Part shown: one piece after another, positions 35,442 through 44,852 of the stretch
Layout: every line of letters starts with the position of its first letter
Numbering within the stretch: the first letter of the stretch is position 1
Translations under genes and position numbers: made by a program
NCBI RefSeq assembly: GCF_004151275.2
Contig: NZ_CP130821.1
Coordinates: 1,860,001 to 1,924,000, forward strand
Length of the DNA: 64,000 bases
From: Flavobacterium dauae
GTDB taxonomy: Bacteria > Bacteroidota > Bacteroidia > Flavobacteriales > Flavobacteriaceae
Direction: 5' to 3'
The notes under the pieces: generated by a model
The model's database searches: none
Seen by the model: only the letters and a program-made list of their open reading frames with translations
What the model was told of the DNA's origin: nothing

Positions 35442-36356
35442 ATGATCATAGAAACACACGAGCTGAGCTTTCAGTTCAACAAAAATCATAAACTATTAGA
35501 TAAAGTATCGATACAAGTTCCCGAAAAAAGTATTTACGGTTTTTTAGGACCAAACGGTGCAGGAAAATCAACCACCATTCGATTGATAACAGGATTGTTG
35601 GGTGAGCAAAATCCGGGAGAAATATCTTTATTCGGAAAACCGCTACAAGAACAACTACCGTTCGCTTTTTCGCAAATTGGCTGTATCATTGAAACGCCTA
35701 CTTTGTACGCACATTTAACCGGGTTGGAACATTTAAAATTTGTTGCAAAACTTCAAGATACGGGTGAATCAAAATTTAGCGAAGTGTTAGATTTAGTAGG
35801 ATTGGATCATGCCAAAAACATTAAATCTAAAAAATATTCGCTGGGAATGAAACAGCGGTTAAGTATTGCAATGGCTTTGATTAACGATCCTAAATTGTTG
35901 ATTTTAGATGAACCGGTAAATGGATTGGATCCGCAGGGAATCATAGAAATGCGTTTACTGCTTCAAAAACTGAATCGGGAAAAAGGCATCACTATTTTTA
36001 TATCGAGCCATATTTTAGCCGAAGTTGAAAAATTGTGTACTCATGTGGGTATTTTGTACAACGGTATTCTCCAGTTTCAAGGCACAATGAGCGATTTAAA
36101 AGCCAAAAACAGTCACGCATCAATTGTGGTTGAAGTTGCAAATTTAGATCAACATTTGAATTTTATCAAACAAAATTATAATCATTGTGTTCAAATCAGC
36201 AAAAACGAAATTCAGCTTAAATTTTCAAGCAAAGAAGAAATTCCGTCTTTCGTAAACTTTTTAGCACAACACAATATATCGGTTTACAAAATTCAGCCGC
36301 AAGGCGGATTAGAAGAATGGTTTATTGATTTAACAAAACAAATAAAAACACTATGA
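35442..36356 (+). CDS. ABC transporter ATP-binding protein (BcrA/lantibiotic-exporter type)
   Basis: The 304-residue ATPase has Walker A GPNGAGKSTTIR (about 37-48), the signature YSLGMKQRLSIAMAL, Walker B LLILDEPVNGLDP and the switch histidine in ISSHILAEVEKL. The C-terminal 90 residues form the accessory domain typical of the bacitracin/lantibiotic self-protection exporters. Its stop overlaps the permease start (ATGA), so the two are translationally coupled and form one transporter. Substrate unknown. Confidence 0.92.
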   Translation: MIIETHELSFQFNKNHKLLDKVSIQVPEKSIYGFLGPNGAGKSTTIRLITGLLGEQNPGEISLFGKPLQEQLPFAFSQIGCIIETPTLYAHLTGLEHLKFVAKLQDTGESKFSEVLDLVGLDHAKNIKSKKYSLGMKQRLSIAMALINDPKLLILDEPVNGLDPQGIIEMRLLLQKLNREKGITIFISSHILAEVEKLCTHVGILYNGILQFQGTMSDLKAKNSHASIVVEVANLDQHLNFIKQNYNHCVQISKNEIQLKFSSKEEIPSFVNFLAQHNISVYKIQPQGGLEEWFIDLTKQIKTL

Positions 36357-38566
36357 TGAAATTTTTTAAAGCTTTCGCGGCCGAAAATATAAAACTTAAA
36401 CATTCGGGCATTCATACCACCGCATTTATATTAGCTGCAATTCCATTCTTAATTAGTACGGGCGTAAGTATTTACAGTTATTTTACAGAAAAAGCAGAAG
36501 CTACCGAACCTGTTTACATATTTTTTGATACGTATGATTTGCAAACAACACCTTTTATAAATTTATTTTATCCGTTAATTATTATTGTAACTGCAGTTAG
36601 AATTACGCAGTTAGAACACAAAAACAATACGTGGCAATTAATAGAAACACAACCTGTTAAACGTGCTGTTTTATTAAATGCCAAATTTTTAAAAGCATAC
36701 CAAATTTGTATTTACAGCATCTTAATATTTATGTTGGGCATTGTAATATCGGCTACATTTACGCATTTAATTTCGCCCAAAACAGAAATGTATATTTTAG
36801 ATATTCAGTGGCCTTTTTTACTAAAAAAGACCGTTAGTTTATCTTTAGGGACCGGTTTTCTGTTAGCTATAATTTATGCAGTATCGGTTCGTTTTTCTAA
36901 TTTATTTGTTTCCATAATCATTGGTGTTGGTTCTTTGCTTGTTGCTCCTATTTTAAGCACTTTTGATTTACTGCCAAAATGGTTTCCTACCATTGTTTTA
37001 GACCGCAGTTTAAAAGCATCGAGCGATTTAGGTTATTGGCTAACGTATAATGAATATTTAAGTATCATAGCAACTGTAATTATTCTATTTATAATTACGT
37101 TTTGGTACGTTTTTAAAAACAAAAAATGGCTTAGCAACAAAAAAACTATTCTTATAAATTATGCTGCACCTGCATTACTTTTGTTTGGCTTGTTTTTATA
37201 TGTAAACCATCCTACCCAAATGATACAAAGCAACGAAACGGTAATAAAAGGTAGCGTTCCAGAAAATTCTATGATTAGTACAATTTATCTTTTAGATGGA
37301 ACGATGAACGATACACTACAAACCATTGAGGTAAAAGACCACCGTTTCCATAAGGTTATTAAAGATGATTTACCTTTGAAAAAATACCGATTGGCTTGGT
37401 GGAGTGATAAAGGAGAGGTGCAAGCATCTGTTTTGTTTTCTAAAAATGATGTAGTAGAAATTCAGTTTCCAGACAAAACAAAAAATCAATCGTTTAAAAT
37501 CTTAGGAACTCGTTTAGCAGAAAACTCGTTAAATGTAGAACTCGGAGGTGATGTTGGTTACATTAAAAAATTAGCTGATGAAGGTAGTGAAGACAATGCC
37601 GAACTTATCATTATTCTTTTAAAAAACAGTTACAAGAAAGATTTAAAAACGGTTAACAAGTTTAACACCAGCGATAATTTTGTTATTAGAGATGATTATA
37701 CCGAAATTATTAAAAACGAATTATATTACAAATACAACTTAATTTGGATGCAATATAAGGATGCTTTAGCCAGATCAAACCAAAAAAACGAATATAAAGA
37801 CAAAAGTATTCAGGATGTTTTAAATATTGATTTTAAACCAAACGAAAATTTTATAGCAAAAGCAGAAAATACAGAATATTACCGTTTTAAAATTTACGAG
37901 TTGTTAAGTAAGGATACTTCTGACGGAGATATTTTAACGAAATACAGAAACGGTTTGGGTAATTTGAAAAACCCAACTTTGCAAACTCAATTGGCAAAAA
38001 TTATTTTAGAAGACAAATTACCAAATGTAAACGATTTAAACGAAATTAACCGTTACGAAGAATTGTTTCTTCCATTAATAAAAGATCAGCGAACTCATAC
38101 TTACTATTCTAAATTCATCAATGATAAAAAACGCTTAACAACAGGCAGCGAAGCTTTTTCTTTTGATGCAATAACTGTTACTAACCAACCAAAAACATTA
38201 GAAAATTATAAAAGAAAATTTGTAGTTTTAGATTTTTGGGCAAGTTGGTGTGGTCCCTGTATTTATCAAGCAGATTATTTTGAAAAACACGCCATTGAAT
38301 ACAACAAACGCGGCGATGTGGTATTTATTTCGTTAAGTGTTGATCAAAAAGAAAATGCTTGGCGCAAAAAAGTAAAATTAAACGATAAAAATGTAGTACA
38401 ATTATTTGCAAAAAATCAAAAAGCTTTAAATGATTTTTATCGATTAAATTCTATTCCTCGTTTTATTGTGATTGATCCCGAAGGAAAAATTATCAACAGT
38501 AATTTTCCTTTTCCAGACGATTCAAACTTTAAAGTTATGTTAGATCAGATACTTCCTAAAAAATAA
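36353..38566 (+). CDS. ABC-2 permease fused to periplasmic DUF4369/TlpA-like thioredoxin
   Basis: The N-terminal 285 residues form an ABC-2 permease with hydrophobic segments near 22-44, 72-92, 118-145, 162-184, 186-205, 236-256 and 264-283. The odd number of seven puts the remainder outside the cytoplasm. A DUF4369-like beta region (about 290-395), a helical linker (about 395-600) and a thioredoxin domain follow, with the redox motif WCGPC at 632-636 and cis-Pro SIPRF. This second half matches a complete TlpA-type disulfide reductase of Bacteroidota. The fusion suggests a redox step on, or redox control of, the exported substrate. That is inference. Confidence 0.88.
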   Translation: MMKFFKAFAAENIKLKHSGIHTTAFILAAIPFLISTGVSIYSYFTEKAEATEPVYIFFDTYDLQTTPFINLFYPLIIIVTAVRITQLEHKNNTWQLIETQPVKRAVLLNAKFLKAYQICIYSILIFMLGIVISATFTHLISPKTEMYILDIQWPFLLKKTVSLSLGTGFLLAIIYAVSVRFSNLFVSIIIGVGSLLVAPILSTFDLLPKWFPTIVLDRSLKASSDLGYWLTYNEYLSIIATVIILFIITFWYVFKNKKWLSNKKTILINYAAPALLLFGLFLYVNHPTQMIQSNETVIKGSVPENSMISTIYLLDGTMNDTLQTIEVKDHRFHKVIKDDLPLKKYRLAWWSDKGEVQASVLFSKNDVVEIQFPDKTKNQSFKILGTRLAENSLNVELGGDVGYIKKLADEGSEDNAELIIILLKNSYKKDLKTVNKFNTSDNFVIRDDYTEIIKNELYYKYNLIWMQYKDALARSNQKNEYKDKSIQDVLNIDFKPNENFIAKAENTEYYRFKIYELLSKDTSDGDILTKYRNGLGNLKNPTLQTQLAKIILEDKLPNVNDLNEINRYEELFLPLIKDQRTHTYYSKFINDKKRLTTGSEAFSFDAITVTNQPKTLENYKRKFVVLDFWASWCGPCIYQADYFEKHAIEYNKRGDVVFISLSVDQKENAWRKKVKLNDKNVVQLFAKNQKALNDFYRLNSIPRFIVIDPEGKIINSNFPFPDDSNFKVMLDQILPKK

Positions 38567-38572
38567 TTTAAA

Positions 38573-38606
38573 AAAAATCGCTTTCAAAACAGAAAGCGAT
38601 TTTTTT
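38573..38606. terminator. Terminator after the ABC transporter genes
   Basis: AAAATCGCTTTC, loop AAAACA, GAAAGCGATTTTTT. The A/T runs allow use from both directions. Confidence 0.85.
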
Positions 38607-38769
38607 ATTTAATTCCTCTCTTCTCAAATTTTCTGCAGAAACCTGCAAAAATTGTAATCACAATTGTAGCAATAAGTATGCTTAGGGTATCGCTAAAAAA
38701 TGGATCAACCAAATAAATAACCGCAAAGCCAATTAGTAATGCCAAAATAATGTATAAAATTGTTTTCAT
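38605..38769 (-). CDS. Small two-span membrane protein
   Basis: A 54-codon frame (ATG at 38769, TAA at 38605-38607) gives MKTILYIILALLIGFAVIYL at the start, a VDPFFSD turn, a second hydrophobic segment (about 30-44) and a basic end (CRKFEKRGIK). The alternation of two hydrophobic segments and a basic C-terminus looks like a real small membrane protein. It lies 13 bases after the next gene on the same strand and ends on the terminator. No family recognised. Confidence 0.55.
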   Translation of the reverse strand: MKTILYIILALLIGFAVIYLVDPFFSDTLSILIATIVITIFAGFCRKFEKRGIK

Positions 38770-38782
38770 ATATACTTATTTT

Positions 38783-39265
38783 TTATTCAATCCAAAAAAC
38801 TACATCTTTATGAACACCATAAAGCATGCTATTTTTCTTTGCAAACAAATCTAAAACATCAATAAAGGTTTGGTAGGGCGTTTTTTTATCTAAAACAATA
38901 TTAATGTGTACATGTCGTTCTAAATCATTCAATCTAATAGAATCAATGGTTTTATCAACTTTATTTAACAAACCGTTTTTTGATAATTCAACTGCATTAA
39001 AAACAATACGTTCGCTCCACCCACCACAGCTAGTAGTTCCATTATCTTCAGATTCATACATAGGTTCTGGTTCTGGCAACGATGTTTTCTCACCGTACTC
39101 TTTTAAAAACTTAGGTTCTAACTTTTTGACTGATTTTGTATCGATGATTGTAAAATCAATTGCATAATTTGTAGGTTTAGCATATAAACTATAAACACAA
39201 AACACAAGCATTAACACGCTCAATGTTAAAAAAGTATAATTGTAAAAAGTTATTTTCCTATTCAC
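38783..39265 (-). CDS. Hypothetical membrane-anchored protein
   Basis: The 160-residue protein has one N-terminal membrane segment (about 8-28) and a periplasmic part. The part contains a Pro/Glu-rich stretch EKTSLPEPEPMYE, a TTSCGGWSE motif with a single Cys, and a C-terminal half (about 85-160; HVHINIVLDKKTPYQTFIDV) that resembles the ExbD/TolR periplasmic fold. ExbD kinship is tentative. It is followed by the 54-residue membrane protein. Confidence 0.6.
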   Translation of the reverse strand: MNRKITFYNYTFLTLSVLMLVFCVYSLYAKPTNYAIDFTIIDTKSVKKLEPKFLKEYGEKTSLPEPEPMYESEDNGTTSCGGWSERIVFNAVELSKNGLLNKVDKTIDSIRLNDLERHVHINIVLDKKTPYQTFIDVLDLFAKKNSMLYGVHKDVVFWIE

Positions 39266-39291
39266 AATTTAGATTATTAGATATAATAAAA

Positions 39292-39313
39292 AATCCCGAT
39301 AAATATCGGGATT
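39292..39313 (-). terminator. Terminator of the PorP/SprF gene
   Basis: AATCCCGATA, loop AA, TATCGGGATT, then T6 on the minus strand. Confidence 0.85.
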
Positions 39314-39324
39314 CTGTTATATTA

Positions 39325-40356
39325 TTAGAAGTTAACTGACGGACAGTCGCACTTATAATTACTTTCTTTACATAAGAAGTTAAACCCAAGTGTTAACTGA
39401 TGAAGACCTCCGTTAACATACTGCACATCTCCAAATAAATGCGAATACGTATAACCAACCATTATGTTTTTAAACTTAACACCTAAAATTGGCGAAACCG
39501 AATGGTATCCTTGTTTTTTTACTTCACCTCCTGTTTCTTTCATGTATTCTGCCTGATCAAACATTGTTCTGTAAGAAATACCCGCAAAAAACTGTCCGTT
39601 AGAAAATTCTTTATACATTTTCAAATTCAAATCTAACATTTTTTCCTGTGTTTCTTCGGTATATTGGAACAATACAGATGGTTCCCAAGAAAATCCCTGA
39701 TCTCTGTAAGATCTGTACCCTCTGTTTTTAGCAAACACATATCCGGCAGAAAAAACATATTTTCTTAAATTATCACTTTCTATCTCTGAATAAATTTCTC
39801 TATCAGTTGTAATTAAATTCTTAACCGTTGCATGTGCATAGAAATCTAAAAAGTGGTATGAAACCCCTGCGTCAATATTAAAATAATTGTATTTTAATTG
39901 ATTTCCATTAACAACAGGATCAAAAATGCCCGGATCAGTATCCGGATCCCATTGTGCTTGAACCATTCCTGCACTTACACCAAACGACAATTTATTCAAA
40001 TCATAATCGCTGCGTGAAAAGGTAATATGGTGTGCATAAGATAATTTAGCACCAACTTGTTTGTGATACCCATTTCTATCATTAAAGGCAACAAAACCAA
40101 CTCCCGATCTTTCTGAAATTGCCGTATTAAAACTGGCAGTCTGTAAAGCTGGAGCGTCTTTTTCACCAAACCATTGCTGACGTGCCGTTAAACGCACTTT
40201 TGCACAATTGGCAATACCTGCCATTGAAGGGTGAATTAAATAATAGTTATCTGTTAAATAATCTTGATACACAGAAATCCCTTCTTGTGCATTACTTATT
40301 TGTGATACAAATAACGAAGATATAGCAACTAATAAAGATTTAGTAAATATATTCAT
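39325..40356 (-). CDS. PorP/SprF family type IX secretion membrane protein
   Basis: The 343-residue protein has a signal peptide (ending SNAQ, about 23) and the family's YLTDNYYLIHPSMAGIANCA start, RQQWFG, and GVGFVAFNDRNGYHKQVGAK. It ends in an outer-membrane beta-barrel. PorP/SprF proteins are outer-membrane components associated with type IX secretion and with export of large adhesins such as SprB. There is no adhesin gene adjacent. A TATATTTG box lies 31 bases upstream. Confidence 0.92.
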   Translation of the reverse strand: MNIFTKSLLVAISSLFVSQISNAQEGISVYQDYLTDNYYLIHPSMAGIANCAKVRLTARQQWFGEKDAPALQTASFNTAISERSGVGFVAFNDRNGYHKQVGAKLSYAHHITFSRSDYDLNKLSFGVSAGMVQAQWDPDTDPGIFDPVVNGNQLKYNYFNIDAGVSYHFLDFYAHATVKNLITTDREIYSEIESDNLRKYVFSAGYVFAKNRGYRSYRDQGFSWEPSVLFQYTEETQEKMLDLNLKMYKEFSNGQFFAGISYRTMFDQAEYMKETGGEVKKQGYHSVSPILGVKFKNIMVGYTYSHLFGDVQYVNGGLHQLTLGFNFLCKESNYKCDCPSVNF

Positions 40357-40387
40357 AAATTCTTTTTTTCTCTTTAGAAATGGTTAA

Positions 40388-40395
40388 CAAATATA
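40388..40395 (-). promoter_or_regulatory. -7 box for the PorP/SprF gene
   Basis: TATATTTG on the minus strand. No proper TTG at the -33 position. Confidence 0.38.
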
Positions 40396-40515
40396 TAAAA
40401 AACAATGATACTCTTTACTCTATGTTTAAAATATATCTAACAATTTTTCCGAATTCAAATATGTTAATTTTACGTTTAAATTCCAAATATAAATATTCAA
40501 TTGATATTTCTTTGT

Positions 40516-40523
40516 TAATTTTG
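40516..40523 (+). promoter_or_regulatory. -7 box for the NifU-type gene
   Basis: TAATTTTG, 16 bases before the ATG. A TTG lies only 12 bases upstream, shorter than usual spacing. Confidence 0.35.
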
Positions 40524-40539
40524 AAAAAAATCTTAAAAA

Positions 40540-41442
40540 ATGTTTAAAATAAATATACGAGAGACTCAAAACCCGGCTATAATCAAGTTTGAATTCCCAG
40601 ACTTTATCAGCTATGGCTCTAATTTTGAGTTTAAAAATATCGATGAAACATCAAACTCGCCATTAGCCAAGCAATTATTTTATCTGCCTTTTGTAAAAAC
40701 AGTATATATTTCAGGAAATTTTGTTGCTGTAGAGCGTTTTTCTATCGTTGAATGGGCTGATGTTCAGGACGAAGTAAAACAACAAATTGAAGATTTTGTA
40801 ACAAACGGCGGTAAAGTATTGATTGAAACAGAAAATGAAACAACAAAAAAAATTCCGGTTACCGTTTATGGCGAAACGACTCCAAATCCGGCGGTATTAA
40901 AATTTGTTGCCAATAAAATGCTTACTAAAACAGCGGTTGAATTTAAAAATATCGACGAAGCTAAGCCATCGCCTTTAGCAACAGAACTTTTTAAGCTACC
41001 TTATATTAAAGAGGTATTTATTGATGAAAATTATGTTTCGCTTACAAAATTTGATAGTTATTCTTGGGATGAAATTACTATTGAAGTACGCACCTTTATT
41101 AAACAGTTTATTGAAAATGGCGGAACGGTAATTGACGAATCGCTTATTTCACAAACAAAAGAACACGAACAACAGCAAGAAAAGTATTTTGATAACTTAG
41201 ATGTTACATCGCAACAAATTGTAAATATTTTAGAAGAATACGTAAAACCGGCAGTTCAGTCTGATGGTGGAAACATTACTTTTGAAAATTATGACGACGA
41301 TACAAAACGGGTTACCGTAACCTTAAAAGGAGCTTGCAGCGGTTGTCCGTCTTCAACGTTTACCTTAAAAAACGGTATAGAAAATATGCTACGCCAAATG
41401 CTGCATAATAACGACATTGTTGTTGAAGCGTTGAACGGTTAA
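40540..41442 (+). CDS. NifU-like iron-sulfur scaffold with duplicated Nfu_N domain
   Basis: The 300-residue protein has two Nfu_N repeats (about 1-90 and 105-195), each with NPAIIKFEF/NPAVLKFVA and SPLAKQLFYLPFVK/SPLATELFKLPYIK. A C-terminal NifU domain follows with GACSGCPSS, the CxxC that holds the 4Fe-4S cluster. Nfu proteins deliver clusters to client proteins in the cytoplasm. The N-terminal duplication is common in Bacteroidota. Terminator downstream. Confidence 0.93.
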   Translation: MFKINIRETQNPAIIKFEFPDFISYGSNFEFKNIDETSNSPLAKQLFYLPFVKTVYISGNFVAVERFSIVEWADVQDEVKQQIEDFVTNGGKVLIETENETTKKIPVTVYGETTPNPAVLKFVANKMLTKTAVEFKNIDEAKPSPLATELFKLPYIKEVFIDENYVSLTKFDSYSWDEITIEVRTFIKQFIENGGTVIDESLISQTKEHEQQQEKYFDNLDVTSQQIVNILEEYVKPAVQSDGGNITFENYDDDTKRVTVTLKGACSGCPSSTFTLKNGIENMLRQMLHNNDIVVEALNG

Positions 41443-41447
41443 AAATC

Positions 41448-41475
41448 AAGGTTGAGTTTCTCAACCTTTTTTATT
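41448..41475 (+). terminator. Terminator of the NifU-type gene
   Basis: AAGGTTGAG, loop TTT, CTCAACCTT, then T run. Confidence 0.85.
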
Positions 41476-41495
41476 TCATTTAAAAGCTATTTAAT

Positions 41496-43478
41496 ATGCA
41501 AAATCAATTAAGCGGTTCTTATTCTCCTTATTTACTTCAACACGCCAATAATCCTGTTTTTTGGCAAATTTGGAATAACGAAAATACTGCAAAAGCAAAA
41601 AAAACAAATAAACTGCTAATTATCAGTATTGGTTATGCGGCTTGTCACTGGTGTCACGTTATGGAAAAAGAATGTTTTGAAGATGATGATGTAGCTGCTG
41701 TAATGAATGCTTATTTTACAAGTTTTAAGATCGATCGCGAAGAATTTCCTGTAATTGATGCCTTTTATATGCAGGCGTTACAGTTAATGACCAAACAAGG
41801 TGGCTGGCCGTTAAACATTGTTGCCTTACCCAACGGATTACCCGTTTGGGGAGCCACTTATGTTTCAAAAGAACAATGGATAGAGGTGCTGGAACAATTA
41901 AACGATTTGTTTCAAACCGATCCCGAAAAAATGTACGATTATGCCGAAAAGCTTAAAAACGGTATTCAATTAGCAAACAATACATTAGAAATTTATCCCA
42001 AAAAAACTTCAAATTTCAATTTAGAACCTTTGCTTGTAAACTGGAAAAAAAGTTTCGATGAAGAATTTGGCGGTTATCAGCGTGCTCCAAAATTTATGAT
42101 GCCTACTAATTTGAATTTTCTGTATCAGTTTGGTTTGGAATACAACGATGCTTTTGTGAAAAATCACGTAGAACTAACCCTTACAAAAATGGCTTACGGC
42201 GGGTTGTTTGATGTGATTGAAGGCGGATTTTCCCGTTACAGTGTTGATCATAAATGGCATATTCCTCATTTTGAAAAAATGTTGTACGACAATGCCCAGC
42301 TATTAACCACTTACAGCAATGCCTATTTAATTTCAAATAATTTACTCTACAAAGAAATTGTTACCAAAACCGTGCAGTTTGTCATTGATAACTGGCAGGA
42401 TACATCGGGCGGATTTTACGCTGCTTACGATGCCGATAGTTATAATGATGAAAGCAAATTGCAAGAAGGGGCTTATTATTTTTGGAAAGAAAACGAGCTG
42501 AAACAATTAATCAGTAAAGAAGAATGGGAATTGTTTTCAGAAGTTTTTTCAATAAATATTGACGGATTTTGGCACGAAGCTGATGCGTTTGTTTTATTTC
42601 AGAAAGACGATATAAATACTATTGCCAACAAATTTAATATTCATATAGATCAACTTTTTAGGTTAAAATCAAAATGGGAAAATTTATTGCTTAAAAACCG
42701 CCAAAAAAGAAAAAAACCGTTATTAGACGATAAAATTATTGTTTCGTGGAACGCACTATTACTTACAGGTTTACTATCGGCAAAAAAAATTATTCCGTCA
42801 AAAGAATTAGATGATGTCATTAATAACCTGGCAGATTTTTTACAGTTTAAAGCCTATCAAAATGATCGGTTAGGTCATACTTATAAAAAAAACACCGTTT
42901 ATATTGACGGAAACTTAGACGATTACGCCTTTACAATTGAAGCATTTATCCAACTATTTAATCACACACAAAAGATAGAACATTTACAATTTGCAAAAAG
43001 TTTACTTTTTCAGGCAATGGATTTATTTTTTGACGAACAACACCTATTTTTCAAATCGGGAGAAAACGAATCAATTGGCACAATTTTTGAGATAGAAGAT
43101 AACGTAATTCCATCTGCAAATGCCTTAATGTCAAGAAATTTGTTTTATTTAGGTTTTATTTTTAGCAATGATTATTTTATGACCCTTTCTAAAGAAATGA
43201 CTAATAGGATAATTGGAGAAATAGAATACGCAAGTGCTTTTTCAGAATGGTTAACAAACAATTTAATTTTTAACCGTACTTTTGAATACATTGTTATAAA
43301 AAACAGTACAAAAGATGAGTTAAAATTAATTAACAACAAAAATACGTTTAAAATAATTATAGATAATTCGTTAAATCTCCCTATTTTAGACGCCTATAAA
43401 AATCAAGATAAAAAGTTTCAGGTTTGTAATTTAAACAGTTGTAGAATTCAAACCAATGATATAACCGAAATTAATTAA
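41496..43478 (+). CDS. DUF255 thioredoxin-domain protein (YyaL/SSP411 family)
   Basis: The 660-residue protein starts with a thioredoxin-like DUF255 domain (about 1-165) with GYAACHWCHVME. It is followed by an (alpha/alpha)6 barrel resembling N-acyl-glucosamine 2-epimerases/cellobiose epimerases, with GGFSRYSVDHKWHIPHFEKM and a long run of helices. Family function is not settled. The CHWCH motif is conserved. Length is 20-30 residues under the usual 680. Cytoplasmic. Confidence 0.92.
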   Translation: MQNQLSGSYSPYLLQHANNPVFWQIWNNENTAKAKKTNKLLIISIGYAACHWCHVMEKECFEDDDVAAVMNAYFTSFKIDREEFPVIDAFYMQALQLMTKQGGWPLNIVALPNGLPVWGATYVSKEQWIEVLEQLNDLFQTDPEKMYDYAEKLKNGIQLANNTLEIYPKKTSNFNLEPLLVNWKKSFDEEFGGYQRAPKFMMPTNLNFLYQFGLEYNDAFVKNHVELTLTKMAYGGLFDVIEGGFSRYSVDHKWHIPHFEKMLYDNAQLLTTYSNAYLISNNLLYKEIVTKTVQFVIDNWQDTSGGFYAAYDADSYNDESKLQEGAYYFWKENELKQLISKEEWELFSEVFSINIDGFWHEADAFVLFQKDDINTIANKFNIHIDQLFRLKSKWENLLLKNRQKRKKPLLDDKIIVSWNALLLTGLLSAKKIIPSKELDDVINNLADFLQFKAYQNDRLGHTYKKNTVYIDGNLDDYAFTIEAFIQLFNHTQKIEHLQFAKSLLFQAMDLFFDEQHLFFKSGENESIGTIFEIEDNVIPSANALMSRNLFYLGFIFSNDYFMTLSKEMTNRIIGEIEYASAFSEWLTNNLIFNRTFEYIVIKNSTKDELKLINNKNTFKIIIDNSLNLPILDAYKNQDKKFQVCNLNSCRIQTNDITEIN

Positions 43479-43488
43479 ATTTAAAAAA

Positions 43489-44145
43489 ATGAAAAAAACA
43501 ATTTTTATACTTTCATTAGGATTGTTCTCTTTAGCATCAAATGCACAAATGACTTTACAAGACGGTGGTTCTACCTTAACTTTTAGAAAAAGTCCCAATT
43601 TTAACGACGCTGCCATTGCAGGATCTAAATTTATAAATGAAGAGTACCAAAACGCTAAAGTAAATAAAGGATCACAAGATTTTCTTATTCGCTACAATGC
43701 CTATATGGACATTATGGAATACAAAAACGGTAGTGATGTTTTGGAATTAATTAAAGAAAAAAACACACACTTTGCTTTTCAAGACGGTAGCGTTTATGAG
43801 TTGTTTACTTATAATTTAGACGGTACTTCTTATGAAAGATACCATCAGGTTTTAGTAGAAAACAAAACTGTTAAGATTTCTAAATTTCAAAGCATTAAAT
43901 TAATACCCGCACAAAAAGCAACTAATAGTTACGAAAAAGATACACAAGCTACTTATAAACCAAACGGAGAAGTGTATTTTATTACGTACAACAACCAAAC
44001 GTTTGAGTTTGACGGAAGACAAAAAACATTAGATAAAATTATTCCAGGTAAAACAGACGTTATTAAAAAGTTCTATAAAGAGAATAAAATTAAGGAAAAC
44101 GATACCGATATGATTAAATTAGGAAATTTCCTTGCTACAATCTAA
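43489..44145 (+). CDS. Hypothetical secreted protein
   Basis: The 218-residue protein has a clear signal peptide (MKKTIFILSLGLFSLASNAQ, cleavage near 20). The mature part is beta-rich with alternating polar residues; no domain recognised. Flavobacterial relatives are likely but cannot be named from the sequence. It begins 10 bases after the DUF255 stop, so it may share its transcript. A strong bidirectional terminator follows. Confidence 0.65.
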   Translation: MKKTIFILSLGLFSLASNAQMTLQDGGSTLTFRKSPNFNDAAIAGSKFINEEYQNAKVNKGSQDFLIRYNAYMDIMEYKNGSDVLELIKEKNTHFAFQDGSVYELFTYNLDGTSYERYHQVLVENKTVKISKFQSIKLIPAQKATNSYEKDTQATYKPNGEVYFITYNNQTFEFDGRQKTLDKIIPGKTDVIKKFYKENKIKENDTDMIKLGNFLATI

Positions 44146-44153
44146 AAAAGAAA

Positions 44154-44190
44154 AAGACTTCAGAAAATTATTTTTGAAGTCTTATTTTTT
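44154..44190. terminator. Bidirectional terminator
   Basis: AAGACTTCA pairs with TGAAGTCTT, T and A runs on both sides, between convergent genes; overlaps the tsaB stop. Confidence 0.85.
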
Positions 44191-44847
44191 TGTGGTTAAC
44201 ATAAAATCTTTCAGGTAATACGGCTCAAAATAAGCTACATCTTCAAAAGCTTTTTCTGCATATTTTTTATAAGATAACCTGCTCATTTGCTTTGCCGACG
44301 GATACACAATATCATTGTGATACACAAATTTTCTGTCTGTTAAAACCGAAGTGCATTTTAACGCCCCATCGCCTATCAAATGAATAGATTCAGTAGTATT
44401 TTGAAAAGAATGTTCGTCTATAATCAAAGCTTCTGCATTTGATAATGGTTGTAATTTTGCATCAAATATCTGAGTAAAAACTTCCATTCTTCGTGCGTCA
44501 ATCATCGGAACAATAAAACCAGAATCTATCATTAACTGTTCTGCCAAAACCGCCAATGTATCAATAGCAATTAAAGGGATATTCAAAGCATAACACAAAC
44601 CTTTTGCCGCAGAAATACCTATTCGCAATCCGGTATAAGAACCCGGGCCTTTACTTACTGCAACGGCATTTAAGTCGTTTAAAGAAATTTGAGCTTCATT
44701 AACAACATTTTTGATAAAACTATGTAATTTTTCTGCGTGATTAAATTGCTCTTCACACAGTTCTTTTACAGCTACCGTTTTGTTGTTTTTGCTTAAACTT
44801 ACCGAACAGTTTTTTGTTGCAGTTTCAATATTTAAAATATAAACCAT
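44182..44847 (-). CDS. tsaB: tRNA threonylcarbamoyladenosine biosynthesis protein TsaB
   Basis: TsaB is the inactive ASKHA partner that supports TsaD in t6A modification of tRNA. The 221-residue protein starts MVYILNIETATKNCSVSLS and has AVSKGPGSYTGLRIGIS, the family signature. Length normal. It is the last gene of the assembly cluster that begins at 46973 and is preceded by the 81-residue protein with a gap of five bases. Confidence 0.94.
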   Translation of the reverse strand: MVYILNIETATKNCSVSLSKNNKTVAVKELCEEQFNHAEKLHSFIKNVVNEAQISLNDLNAVAVSKGPGSYTGLRIGISAAKGLCYALNIPLIAIDTLAVLAEQLMIDSGFIVPMIDARRMEVFTQIFDAKLQPLSNAEALIIDEHSFQNTTESIHLIGDGALKCTSVLTDRKFVYHNDIVYPSAKQMSRLSYKKYAEKAFEDVAYFEPYYLKDFMLTTKK

Positions 44848-44852
44848 TAATG

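Noticed and set aside
37100..37260. Possible frameshift joining separate permease and TlpA genes
   Set aside because: The frame is continuous with a seventh membrane segment and a normal linker; no stop, no second start with leader, so the fusion is taken as real.
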